Assembly (NCBI GenBank): GCA_025084515.1
Contig: JAJAGP010000556.1
Coordinates: forward strand, 124,001-188,000
DNA length: 64,000 nucleotides
Direction: 5' to 3'
From: Ancistrus triradiatus
Taxonomy: Eukaryota; Chordata; Actinopteri; Siluriformes; Loricariidae
Positions 1 through 10,280 of the stretch are shown piece by piece. The number at the start of each line of letters is the position of its first letter. Position 1 is the first letter of the stretch. Under the pieces are notes generated by a model. The model was not told the DNA's origin. It searched no databases and saw only the letters and a list, made by a program, of their open reading frames with translations. A program made the translations under genes and the position numbers.

Positions 1-764
1 CATGACACACCCTCCTCATGTTTAGTCCTAATATCTATGTCCAATCCCAAATTGAGCAAGCCACAAAATGCATACACTTTATGGCAGAAAGGTGAATATT
101 TTCAGCTCAAAGGAGTTCCACCACCCCAAATGAGGACTAAGTTAATTAATTAATCCTCTCAATGCCTGCAATGCCCATTACAGAAGACAGCAAATGGCCC
201 CTTTATCATAACCACTGTCCCCAGCCTACCCCCTCCATTCAAATGGCCTAGAACGTCAACAGAGAGTGGTGATGTCAGTTGTTCACCTGGCCCAAATGGT
301 CACGCTAATTGCAGTCTCTGTAAACACCTCTAGCTGACAATGTACTTAGAAATAGTATGACCGGATTTTGCTGGTCATTACTTACAGCTCCAGGGGATTC
401 CCAAGCCGGTGAAAGAACTGCTTGTTAGGCTTCTGTCACTTTTCGGGTCACGTTCCAGTTGATAGGGGATTCCCAGGCAAGGACAAAGAGCTTCCAGTTT
501 CCATTCAGTATTGCCATGTTGTGACAGTATGCTTAGCAACATTCCAACATGCCATCCTAAGGACTGCGTGAAATAAACATAACATGCATGTAGGAGTTAC
601 AGCGTGAAATAGGGATCTTATGAATGCTTCATACTGGTATTTGGTTACACACACATCAAATACTTTAAACACTTAGCACTGTAGCCTACAAAAGCTGTTT
701 CTTAATACTGCACACAAATATCTTGTAGGTTGCATTCTAATAAAAAGAGGACTAATCATATATG

Positions 765-834
765 ATCATGAAACCATTGCTAAAACACTGGTATATCTAA
801 TCTAATGGTGGTCTTAGACTTTTGTACAGTACTG
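765..834 (+). mobile_element. 3' end of CACTGTGCAAAAGTCTTAGGC-family MITE (fragment)
   Basis: The sequence GGTCTTAGACTTTTGTACAGTACTG followed by TA matches the right end of the complete copy at 9635-10107. The preceding text (ACCATTGCTAAAACACTGGTATATCTAAT, split by small changes) also resembles the right flank of the copy at 55789-57752. The left part of the element is missing. Confidence 0.7.
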
Positions 835-1489
835 TATTTCTTTATGAAAGTCCATAAGGAAATGGTTCACCAAATCTGATTGCGAATTTGGAAGGAACGG
901 TAATCCACAACTTCTCTACCATCAGGAATGTCCAATACTGTAGACCTTATTTCTAAATAATGGATTACAGCCATACTGGTTACAAACAGGTATTAAAACG
1001 CCAGTATACAGCCATGCAATCTTCATAAAACTGGTTCTACTGTAGAGCTGAGTGACTTTCACTGTGACAGCCTGATTGGATGTCACTTTCCCCACAAGTC
1101 AGTTAATCAAACTTCTGCCTGATATAGAGCAGTTCCCCTCAACTGTACGTGCTGTTATTGTGAAGCGGAAAAATGATCATGCAACAACAGCTCAGCCTTG
1201 CTGAGTGCACAGTATGTAAAAAAAAAATTCTTAATCCAGATTTCCAGTGCTGAAATGGATCTTATCAAAACCCTACGGTCATGTTTAAATTGAATGAAAT
1301 GCCAGAAGTCTGAACATGAAAGAGCAGAAGTCTATCATTCCCTCGAAAAGCTCACTATCTTACCGGTCTGCTGTTTGGACTAGAAACTGTCTCGGTTGAT
1401 ATGTGTAGAGACTTTTTTGTGCAAGTTACTTGTGTTTGTGTGGCTGACTTTTCTACTTAGTAGTCCATCTGTTTCTCTACATACTCGGT

Positions 1490-1890
1490 TAATGCCCAGC
1501 ACAGATCAGGTACCATTTGGGTGGTGGATCATTCTCAGCACTGCACCGACACTGAAGGTGCTGGTACGACTGGCTCAGACACAGCAGTGCTGCTGGAGTT
1601 TACACCTCTGTTCACTCACTGTCCCCTTTATTATATTCATTCGCCTTATCGCTCCATCTTGTAGATGTAAAGTCAGAGACAGTAGCTCATCTGTTGTTGC
1701 AGTTTGTGTTAGTCATCCTCTAATCCTTCATCCGTGCTCACAGAATGCTGGGGGCTGGATATTTTTGGCTGGTGGACTATTTTCAGTCCAGCCGTGACAC
1801 TGACGTGTTTAGACCCCAGCAGCTGCTGGACTGCTGAGTCTGATCGAGTCGTGTCAGTGCAGCACACACGAACACACTAACGTACCTGTA
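1490..1890. mobile_element. Inverted-repeat (fold-back) dispersed element
   Basis: The stretch around 1556-1596 (GTGCTGGTACGACTGGCTCA, CACAGCAGTGCTGCTGG) is the imperfect reverse complement of 1816-1864 (CCAGCAGCTGCTGGACTGCT, GAGTCGTGTCAGTGCAGCAC). The motif with CAGACACAGCAGTGCTGCTGG and GGGTGGTGGATCATTCTCAGC belongs to a repeat family I recognise from many teleosts. The family is non-coding, and the 133-codon open frame crossing it is fortuitous. Confidence 0.65.
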
Positions 1891-3754
1891 CTGCAGTGTA
1901 GCTCAAGATCGTCATGGCATAGCGAATGAGTTACATCTTGGAATTTGTTTGAATGTTACATTTAATTGTTGACTGCTGAGGAGAAGATTAAGGATTCTAG
2001 GGGGGAAACAAGTAATGCATTAAGCTGCACTCACATGTGGAAAGGGTCGAAGCAGGTTATAATGACCTGAGGTCTGAATTAATGTTAGTGATTTCAGGTG
2101 TGTAGACCAAGACAATGGGCTGAAGTTCGTAGCAGGACTCAGAACTCACACCGAGTAAGGCTTGCATCAGCTGTGGAGTCTGCTCCCACAATGGCTCTGT
2201 GTTGACACACTTTCTGTGTATTTTCCCGGCCTAACGTATCACCTCATTATGAAGCCCCAGGCCTGTGCAACGGTGAGCCTTAGTGCAGTGAAAAATGTGT
2301 GTGTGTGCAGCACGGGAGTCTCCCGAGACTAAAAAGGAACCGACGCTTTGGTGAATAAGTATGAAGGCCTACCTGAAAGAGACTCAGCACAGGCTCATTT
2401 TTCCCTAATTCATTTTTCATCAGAGCTAATCACTCAACACTCTGCTTCTGGCCATGGGCAGGAATAAACCATCAGTTACATTTCCGTGGTGAGACACAGC
2501 AATTAGAGTCACTGATGACTCACTGTGTAACTCAGTAAGGGCTTACTGATTGAGAAAATGCTGGTTCTTCCTTCTGGGGCAAGTCCTTTTCCCTTATTAG
2601 TGGGTTAAGAATGAGTTTCTGGGCTATGGGGAAGCAACGTCCTCTAGTGGCATGGAATAAAACGACCTCCACATGGAACAAGTTTTTTTCCAACTCTGGA
2701 GCTGTGAAAGGACAAAGGTTTTGGCAGCAAGACTAATGAAATACCCAAATACCAACCCTGTTTACACTAGAAAGATTAATGCATCTTCATTAGCAGCACT
2801 GTATCTGGAAAGGGATGAGCTAACACGCGTTTAGTATGCATAGCTGCTAAAAACTTACCTGTGTAAATTAAATGTCGGCTAAAAAGTGGAGTGAAACGTA
2901 AACACTGAATTGTTTGTGGAGATATTAAATAACGAACGCTAGCCCTTTTCACTATGGATTTTCACCACTCACAGACTGCACCCATCTTTATTAGTGAAAA
3001 AAACTGGGTGACATACATACTGTCACCTTTATCTTTGTCTTTCATGTCTTTGTTTTCTTTCTTTGTGCTTCTATAACCATATTTTTCTTTAAAACGTAAC
3101 GGGATAATTCGCTCACCAAAACGCAGTGCAAGGGCGTGAGCACTTGGTGTGTACAATTCACACCTGTTTTGAGGGCGGACCGAACCATTTCATCTCACAG
3201 AAAGGGGGTGCAAATGAGGCAACGCAGAGGCTCAGGGTGTCTACCTGTTGCCAAGCGATAACAATAAACGTAACCTTTGAACGTTTCTAATTAGATATTC
3301 CATGAATTGTTAAAGTTTAATAACTTATTATTGAAATAAGAAACTAAAAGACATTTTTAGGGCCGTCAGAATTGTCCAAACTACTGTTCCCGTGTTTGTG
3401 TGTATAACTTTCTGCTACTTATTTGTAACAAACTGTGAATGGTGTTGGTAAGTGTGCGTGCCTGTCCTATTTTAAGTAATACTGCTTTGCTTGTCCCCCC
3501 ACTACCCGTATATCGCGTATAACTATAAACTGGTGTCGACCCATCCTCTTAAATGTACAGTTTCCCTCTGGACAGTATATACATACATTAAGAAGGTTTG
3601 CATGTGTGTAACAGCTTCAGACGCATTTTAGTATCGTTTGCATGCATGAACATAACCTTTATATTTACAATACAGTAGCACAAAAAGCTATAATGTCCAG
3701 TTTGGTCAACGTCCTGTTTCACACACGGACCTTAAGCCATGCACACCTGTAGTT

Positions 3755-3905
3755 TGAGGGTGGCGTAGTGGTTAGCACTGTCACATCGCACCTCTAGAGA
3801 CCTGAGTTTGAGTCCCTGTTAGATTGCATGTTCTCCTCGTGTGTATGTATTTCCTCCAGGTGCTCTAGTTTTATTTAACATTCTAAAGACATGCCTTAGG
3901 TCTGT
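3755..3905 (+). repeat. SINE-like dispersed repeat fragment
   Basis: Contains GTGGCGTAGTGGTTAGCACT, a tRNA A-box-like head, then GAGTTTGAGTCCCTG, B-box-like, then TGCATGTTCTCCTCGTG and CTAAAGACATGCC, a teleost repeat arrangement. Reverse-oriented fragments of the same family lie at 5426-5515 and about 31450-31535. Confidence 0.55.
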
Positions 3906-5059
3906 GCTAGTTGTTGTCAAATTGTCTGCAGCGCCCCCCTTTTGTAGATGAGAATACTTTCTGACACATGTACACGTCTTTTGCGTCCAAACTCCACTGG
4001 AATTTATTTTACAAACTGCAACTCCTTACTGAACAAAACAAAAGAATGACAACTCACTTTTATGGTGGAATTACCACAAGTGACATGCATTTTGTATCTT
4101 AAACATGCCTCATTCATTTGCCCTGCTTTGCCCACCGCAATAGGCGCGACTCCTCGCTGTGAGAACCACTGCATTAGGTTTTGGTGTAATAGGTTGCGTA
4201 ATGAGTGTTTCATTTGACTGGGAACTCCGGTGGTTCATAGGATCCAGCTCCTAAGAGCTTGGGTTCAAATCTGGGCTTGATTTTGCAAGGTCAGCTATAG
4301 AACCCAGCAATATCATGTTAAGGTTGTACCTCTGCTTGCGCACAGGAAATTCCAGGTTAGTCTCCAGACTCTCTCGTGACCCTGACAAGGATAACACAGG
4401 ATGCTTTGCTTCGCTTCCAATGGAGGCACATTTGACTCCAAGTGTAAATCCGTGTGGTTAAAATCTAATCAGGTTCCAGTCTATATTGACGAGGCTTGAA
4501 ACCGTGCGAATGGGATCCCATAAGAATTATAAGGTGATAATTCCTATTGATGGACTGTTCATGGCCAATTATGAGGACATGTGTAAAGTCTCTGGAATGG
4601 CCTGTCTGTGTCACGTGCTCTTGCGTGTGTATTGTTTGACGTTGTAATACGATCTGCCACGTTCGGAAAGCTGTCCCAGGTGATAGAAAGAGAAAGAGGA
4701 GGAAGGTACATGCTTGATTTTGAAAACCCCACTAGAGATGCCGTCTATAAAATGAAAAGTGATGAACTAGGAACAGTTCAGACAAAGAATGGTTGCTCCT
4801 GAGGGCATGTCAGATTACAGCGCTCGTATTCAGTTCAACATCGCTCGCATCCCCTCCTCTTCAGAGCCTCTGTACAGCTCTATTTTCTCTCGCTCGCTGC
4901 AGTGAATACGTTTTTGTTAGCCCACGACTTTGAACAGAGTACTGACCTAAGACATTTTATTCTCTCGCAGTGCGCGAACATAATAACAACGGGGTCGTTT
5001 AATGGGTTTTGTTTTGTCCCATAACGGAGCAATTTAATGCAACATTTAACTGGAGGAAT

Positions 5060-5290
5060 TACACACTCACTGAGCACTTTATTAGGAACACCTGTACACC
5101 GACTCATTTCTGCAATTTTCCGATCAGTCAATCATGGGACAGCGCTGCAACGCATAAAATCATGCAAATAAGGGCCACCAGCTTCAGTTTACGTCCATAT
5201 CCATCATCAGAATGGGGGGAGAAATGTCGTCTCAATGATTTGTACCATGGTGCGATTGTTGGTGCCAGATTTACTGGTTCACGTAGTTCT
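5060..5290 (+). mobile_element. Tc1-type transposon fossil, 5' portion
   Basis: Begins CACTCACTGAGCACTTTATT followed by AGGAACACCTGTACACC, which is the terminal segment of a widespread fish Tc1-like family. It continues through TGTCGTCTCAATGATTTGTACC and GATTGTTGGTGCCAGATT, decayed transposase leader text. The open frame across it is not a gene. The complementary 3' part of the same or a related family lies at 7261-7510. Confidence 0.6.
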
Positions 5291-5425
5291 AGAACTCTTG
5301 GGGCAGGATTTAACGAAAGGTTTCGGGGAAAAAATGCTCCTTGGAAAATACAATAATTGTGGTGTATTTTAAGGATGAGCTTCACTCGAAACTTTGAATT
5401 AAAAGCAAACCCGCACAGACTCCAA

Positions 5426-5515
5426 ACAAAAAGGACCTACACGGCTCAACCTGGGATTGAACCCAGGACCTTCTCACTGTGACATAACAGTGCTACCTTC
5501 CAAGCCAACCCCAAT
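5426..5515 (-). repeat. SINE-like dispersed repeat fragment (reverse)
   Basis: Contains CCTGGGATTGAACCCAGGAC, the reverse of a B-box-like segment, then CACTGTGACATAACAGTGCTACC. It is the opposite orientation of the family at 3755-3905. Confidence 0.5.
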
Positions 5516-6334
5516 TCATCTTACTGTTGCTTTATTTTTGACTGATGTAAAACCCAACTGAACCCCTAATGGGAGCAGGCAAAAGGAGATTGGATGCTGT
5601 GTTACTGTTTGCAGTTATGAACTACTCCATGATTTTTAGTGACATTAAAATACACGTATATAAACAAACCCGTTCAGATTGAGTTGATTAGTTGAAACGT
5701 GTCCATGCCTCTCGCCACTCGCTGGAGTAAATGTATTACACATAACAACATAAACCCGAGGAACGGATTGAAAGGTCTGAATTTCAGAATATTGCCCATA
5801 AAGATTCTTCATATAGCGTATTCACTTTTTGTGTAAAAGGGTACAAAGAGCTAAATTCACCATCCTACCTCTGGAACCCATCCATAGTGTTTATGCCTCT
5901 CCACGCAGATCTAAAGCTGATGACTGGAAGCTTCTCTTCTGCTTCCATTCTGCCTTACTAATTCCATGTTTCACTTCCATATTGACTCGTACTTGGTCAA
6001 AAAGCGCTAAAAAAAATCCAACTTTTTATTCAATGTCACCTTCCAACATTGTGGATACCCAGAGTATAGGCATGTTTTAATTCTAGTCTTCAGCATAACA
6101 GATCCTTCACCGTAATGAATGTACCTCTGGAGTCATCTGTTATTTAACGTCAGAAGTGAGTAAACAGATTCCCAGTGAATTCCCAATTGATGACCGAACA
6201 ATTCTTAATGCATGACCTTAGCCAAAGTTTGTGAATCCTCGGCCAAATTAGATGATTTATTGATTTTCCCCAGCAAACAACAATGACCTAGTCTTGTGAA
6301 AGATTGTGTCCCTGACTAGGGAAAAATGAAGTAT

Positions 6335-6440
6335 GCATTTTTGTTTTATTGTCCATTCAGGCTTAATCCAATTTAGGGTTGCGCTGGGCCAGGGCAGCAC
6401 AGTTGGACCCAAGCCTGGGCAGGGCACCAGCACGCATGAG
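6335..6440 (+). repeat. Dispersed repeat fragment (CTTAATCCAATTTAGGGT family)
   Basis: Contains CATTCAGGCTTAATCCAATT and TAGGGTTGCGCTGGGCC, then GGCAGGGCACC. Related fragments are at 9240-9380, 35925-36020 and 55190-55250, all sharing a core like CTTAATCCAGTTCAGGGT. The family is common in teleost genomes. Confidence 0.5.
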
Positions 6441-7260
6441 GTGTCATGATTTTGCTTTCTTCTGCCAATAATCATTCCATCAATTAATAAACTATCATAT
6501 GACGGTACAAGCAGAAAGCAAATGGTTGCCTTTGCTTTTACCCCTGAAGCAGCTTTTCTGTAACAGAGCCCAAATTCTTCTCAATCCACATGCCTTTGTT
6601 CAGTTGTTTTTCTCACTATGAAGATGATCGATAAAGAAAATCTGTCAATCGATTCCTGAAGCAGATTGGCAAGTCATGCCAGTAATATGTACTGTATTTG
6701 GGAAATGCAGTCCTAATTTACTCTAACAAACAGAATTCAATATGCACGAAAAAAAAAAATGAAAACAGGAGGCAACACAACAAACCGTGCTATTCCTCGC
6801 CACAAGAGCTTTGCCAATCTTCCAAACAGAGCAGATTACTGCCAGCTTCACAAACAGAACAAGCAGTGCCAGCATGCCATACAATGCAGATGTCCTACGG
6901 TAAAACAGGATAAGGAGAAACTGATCTCATACAGTAACCCTGTACACAGTAATGACAACAGCATTGTTAGTCAAGTGTAGGTGCTGGTCATGTGCAGTCA
7001 TGAACTGTGTTGCATTAGTAATGGAAGAGAATCTCTCAATGTGTTTTCTGACTGATATGTGATGAGAGGAAAACATTATGACCATCTGGGCTATAAGATT
7101 ATTCGGGTAGGTGGCGGGACCATCAACATGACGTAAATGAAAACTTGGATGTGTGGGGTGTAAAGGTCTTCTGCCCTTTAAAAGTCAGGGGACCATAAGA
7201 AAGTCAGTAGGAAATACTGTATCTGTTCTTTGGTGGTCCCTTTCCATTTAATGCACCATC

Positions 7261-7510
7261 CACCATCTACCTAAACACTGTTGCAGACCAAGTGCACCCC
7301 TGCACAGCAAGCATATCCCCTATCGGCCCCTTTCAGGGTGTTAATTTGGCTTCCAGATTCCCCAGATCTCAGTCAGATCCAGTATGGACAAGCAAATCCA
7401 ATTCTTGGAGGCCCTGCCTCGCAACTTCAAGGACTCAAAGGATCTTCTGCTAACGTCTTGGACACCTTCAGAGATATTGTGGAGTCCATGCCAGGGTCAG
7501 GGGCACAGGA
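7261..7510 (+). pseudogene. Tc1-type transposase pseudogene fragment
   Basis: Conceptual pieces LPDSPDLSQIQY (7345-7380) and, in another frame, ALPRNFKDSKDLLLTSW (7404-7454) match the C-terminal catalytic half of Tc1-like transposases (the xxSPDLxPIE block). The expected Glu after the SPDL motif is lost and frame changes separate the blocks. It ends GGAGTCCATGCC. It is non-functional, and the two overlapping open frames (7281-7595, 7384-7617) are its remnants. Confidence 0.65.
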
Positions 7511-8200
7511 TAAACCATTTTACTCAACCAAGTCTACCAAACTTAAATATAAGCTTTCTAATTATCTCTTTGAACTACCATATTCTTGGTTTTAGGCTCC
7601 ATGTTCTGCATTTTTAATCCCATCTGGGTTTACCTCTTAACCTGTAACCTTACTTTATTAGCTCTTCCCTTTCAGTCTGGTCTCATACTTTGGTACTTAA
7701 CTCTTTTAGCTTTATTCACACTTGTAGTTATCTAGACTTGTCTGTTTTTGTTCTTCTCTAGCATTTATTACTTTCCTTATTTTCTTCTTTCTCACACACA
7801 TAGATGCACAACACTCTAGGGCTACCCTTCTGCAAAAGGTGCAGCAGTGAACAACGGCATTGTCAGCTCTTTTATAAACTCCCCTACACATGTAAGAATT
7901 TGAGGGCTGATTAGCACACAAGGCATACTGGGAGACTAGAGACTAGAGAAAGTAGTTTTCAGAAGCATGACAAGATAGCAGGCATTACAGTATAATAGCT
8001 CTCTGCCGCCTTCTCTGGTCAGAGTGCAGAGCTGACACAAAGTGTGCTTACTCCTCTTCAATAGAAGCTGCTCCCCCTAGTGGTGACTATCGACATTGTT
8101 TTGTTCAATCTTCATGCGTTCTACATTACGTAGACACAACTAGGGTGCCTTACAACTTCTTAAAAAAACTTCTAATCCAAGCAGTTTTGGGTTAACAGCC

Positions 8201-8275
8201 TTTCTCGAGGACCTAAAAGAACCCTGGACCTTACAGTTTATAAGCCAGTACCTTAACCACTAAGCCAATACTGAA
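8201..8275 (+). repeat. SINE-like fragment, tail part
   Basis: Contains GAACCCTGGACCTTACAG then CCAGTACCTTAACCACTAAGCC. It matches the 3' half of the copies at 17990-18135 and 29450-29650. Confidence 0.5.
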
Positions 8276-8839
8276 TTATGTCAAGTGTGGGTGTTGGTGA
8301 GTTGGCCATTTCTGAGGGAAGGAAGGGCTGACAAGGTTTCATCTCCATGCCTCTGCAACTGTGGCTGTTTTTGAACAATTGTGGCACCAGGAACGAATGC
8401 GGGAACTGTAGTGCGTTCCTCCATGCAGGCTCATTCTCTCTGCAGGATTCAGTCCTAATGCAGTCCTAATGCCAATGAAAAGACTTGGTCGGTCGCCCAG
8501 ATTCTCTGGCCTACAGTCCTCATTGCGTACTTAAGTATGCTCATATAACGTGTTCATGTGCGTGTCGTCCTTTTAAGTTGTTGGTGTCACATGCTTTACA
8601 CTACGAGAGTAGAATGCAAAACTAGATCAGGGGGCAATACAACGCTTGGTGTAAAGCATGTAGAGCTGCAGACAGAACACATTAGCTCTGCAAAGACAGA
8701 CTTGGCAGCTTATTTTAAAATGAAAAAACTTCATATATCCAGTGTTTATCTCTTGAATGGGAGTCAAACCAGGTCAAGGTCCTTTTCACATTTGTGAAAT
8801 TTGTGACTGTGAACCTCTACCTTTTTTTTATCTCTGCAG

Positions 8840-8972
8840 GCAGCCTGGTGAACCTGACATGCAGGGCATTCTTTGGCTACAGCAGCGATGCCAGTCCGCT
8901 CATCTACTGGATGAAGGGCGACAAGTTCATCGAGGATCTGGACGAGAGCCGGGTTCGAGAGAGTGAAATCAA
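8840..8972 (+). CDS. il1rapl1: il1rapl1 internal exon: first half of third Ig domain
   Basis: This exon encodes part of the membrane-proximal (third) immunoglobulin domain of the IL-1 receptor accessory protein-like 1 ectodomain. The peptide begins GSLVNLTCRAFFGYSSD and includes SPLIYWMKGDKF, giving the first Ig cysteine (LTC) and the core tryptophan (YWMKG). It is entered in phase 1 after a pyrimidine-rich tract ending in CAG (8837-8839). It leaves in phase 2 at a GTGAGA donor (8973), the last two bases AA completing a Lys codon with the first G of the next exon. An open frame continues upstream into the intron but has no coding likeness, so I start at the acceptor. In the IL1RAPL family this ectodomain binds presynaptic receptor phosphatases such as PTP-delta. 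The assignment to IL1RAPL1 rests on my memory of the family and on exact frame fit with the other four exons. Confidence 0.93.
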
Positions 8973-9239
8973 GTGAGAGGATTTTGCTACACAAAGTGAC
9001 CCTGTTTTCACCGAAGCGATAGGGCTAGGCGCTCCGACTTAATGCTCGGGCATGTGTCCTTGAAGTGGGCTTCAGATAAGCTAAAACATACATTAATCAC
9101 TGCCATTCATAAAAGACAGGGTATTAGCAGTGGCAGAGTGCGATTTTTAATGTGTAAAGAAAGCAGGCTACTGATTGAGTTTAATCACGTTGAATGATGA
9201 TGTGAAAGATGATGAGCTTGCTTGTGGTGAATGTTTATA

Positions 9240-9380
9240 TAATTCATTCATTTTTATACCTGCTTAAACCAGTTCAGGGTCATGGAGAGTTGGGCACAAA
9301 GTAGGGACTAACCCTATACAGGGTGCCAGCCCATGGCAGGGCACATATACACAAGCTCACTCACATTGGGCCGCATATCT
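9240..9380 (+). repeat. Dispersed repeat fragment (CAGTTCAGGGTCATGG family)
   Basis: Contains TACCTGCTTAAACCAGTTCA, GGGTCATGGAGAG, GGGTGCCAGCCCATGGCAGG and CACTCACATT in the order seen in a common teleost repeat. It lies 270 bp after the first exon. Confidence 0.55.
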
Positions 9381-9464
9381 TTGTAGCGTGTTAGGAAACA
9401 GGAAACAACTTATACAGGTGTATCCTGTATTGAACTTGTTTAAAACATGACTTTTCCAAGACCA

Positions 9465-9600
9465 AGACTTTTCCTCACTACATTAGCGCTCATCACTCCT
9501 GCCACGTGACTCCCTATGTCACGCACTGCCGACTTCCTCATCCAAGTGCGGGAGAGTACTGCATATACTACGTATACTACTAGCAAGGCTTTGAAAGGCA
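9465..9600 (+). repeat. Dispersed repeat (CACTACATTTCCCAGCGCTCATCACTCC family)
   Basis: Contains TTTTCCTCACTACATTAGCG then CTCATCACTCCTGCCACGTG, CTCCCTATGTCACGCACTGC and GTGCGGGAGAGTACTGC. Copies or fragments are at 25420-25515 (reverse), 29205-29300 and 40875-40985 (reverse). I do not know a name for the family. Confidence 0.5.
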
Positions 9601-9634
9601 AAGCAAACAAGGATGGACTTATTTATAGAGGAAA

Positions 9635-10107
9635 CAGCACTGTGCAAAGGTCTTAGGCCACCATTATATTATATATATATCTTTGTTTTAGCAATGGTAT
9701 AATGTTCACAAGTCTCTTTATTGGAATAAAACCAGAAAATACAGGAAATGTGTCACAAATCAGAAGAAAACGCTTCTATGGTTTACGATGGCAAGTGTTT
9801 AGTGTGGCCTCGCCTTATCTGGAAGCCAAGTTGACCCTTTTACAGTCTGAAGAAGCTTGATCAGGAAATGCTATTTGGAAGGATAGCAACTAAGAAACCA
9901 CTTTTCCAGAAGGGGAACAGGAAAAGGCTAAGGTATGATAAAGCTGATAATGACTGGAATACCAATCAGCAGAAAAAAGGATAATGGCGTCACGAATCCA
10001 AGTTTGAAATCTTTGGCTCCAATCATTGACCATATGTTATATATGGTCATCATTACCATTGCTAAACAACAAATCCAATGGTAGCCAAAGACTTTTGCAC
10101 AGTACTG
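9635..10107 (+). mobile_element. Complete non-autonomous TA-flanked TIR element (MITE)
   Basis: The left end reads CAGCACTGTGCAAAGGTCTT (9635) and AGGCCACC. The right end reads GGTAGCCAAAGACTTTTGCA and CAGTACTG, flanked by TA (10108-10109). The ends are imperfect inverted repeats and the interior lacks a transposase, so it must have moved in trans. Its length of about 473 bp agrees with the copy at 55789-57752 once the inserted Tc1 is subtracted (about 457 bp). A minus-strand frame of 62 codons inside it is fortuitous. Confidence 0.8.
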
Positions 10108-10111
10108 TATG

Positions 10112-10280
10112 TACAATCTTTGAGTAATTTATTAGGAACCCTATACAAATACTGAGCAGGGCCTCACTTTGCTCTCAGAACAGCCTCAATTCTTTATGCA
10201 ACTCCCTTTGGCACCAAATTCTGCTATCATCTGTATGGCTTGGTGAAAAAAAGATTAATCAGACAAGGCTACCTTTGTCT
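10112..10280 (+). repeat. Fragment of TTATTAGGAAC-type DNA transposon
   Basis: Contains GAGTAATTTATTAGGAACCC then ATACTGAGCAGGGCCTCACT and CTCTCAGAACAGCCTCAATT. It directly abuts the right end of the MITE at 9635-10107. It appears to be the start of another fish DNA element, truncated. Confidence 0.4.

Larger units (their letters stand above)
1..8839 (+). other. il1rapl1 intron (3' part) upstream of the first visible exon
   Basis: Non-coding by content: every open frame is short, lacks family likeness and several cross repeat fragments. It holds a possible fragment of a common fish repeat (1-75), a transposon end (765-834), an inverted-repeat element (about 1490-1890), SINE-like pieces (3755-3905, 5426-5515, 8201-8275) and two Tc1-type fossils (5060-5290, 7261-7510). 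The rest, including 1890-3750, 5520-6330 and 7520-8200, shows nothing I can name. Confidence 0.75.

Noticed and set aside
1396..1797. 133-codon plus-strand frame
   Set aside because: It crosses a known-type non-coding inverted-repeat element and has no protein likeness.
3755..3800. tRNA gene
   Set aside because: Only A-box- and B-box-like words are present with no cloverleaf. It is a SINE-like fragment.
8794..8839. Extension of the first exon to the upstream ATG in the open frame
   Set aside because: The preceding bases are a pyrimidine-rich acceptor tract ending in CAG, and the family residues begin after it.
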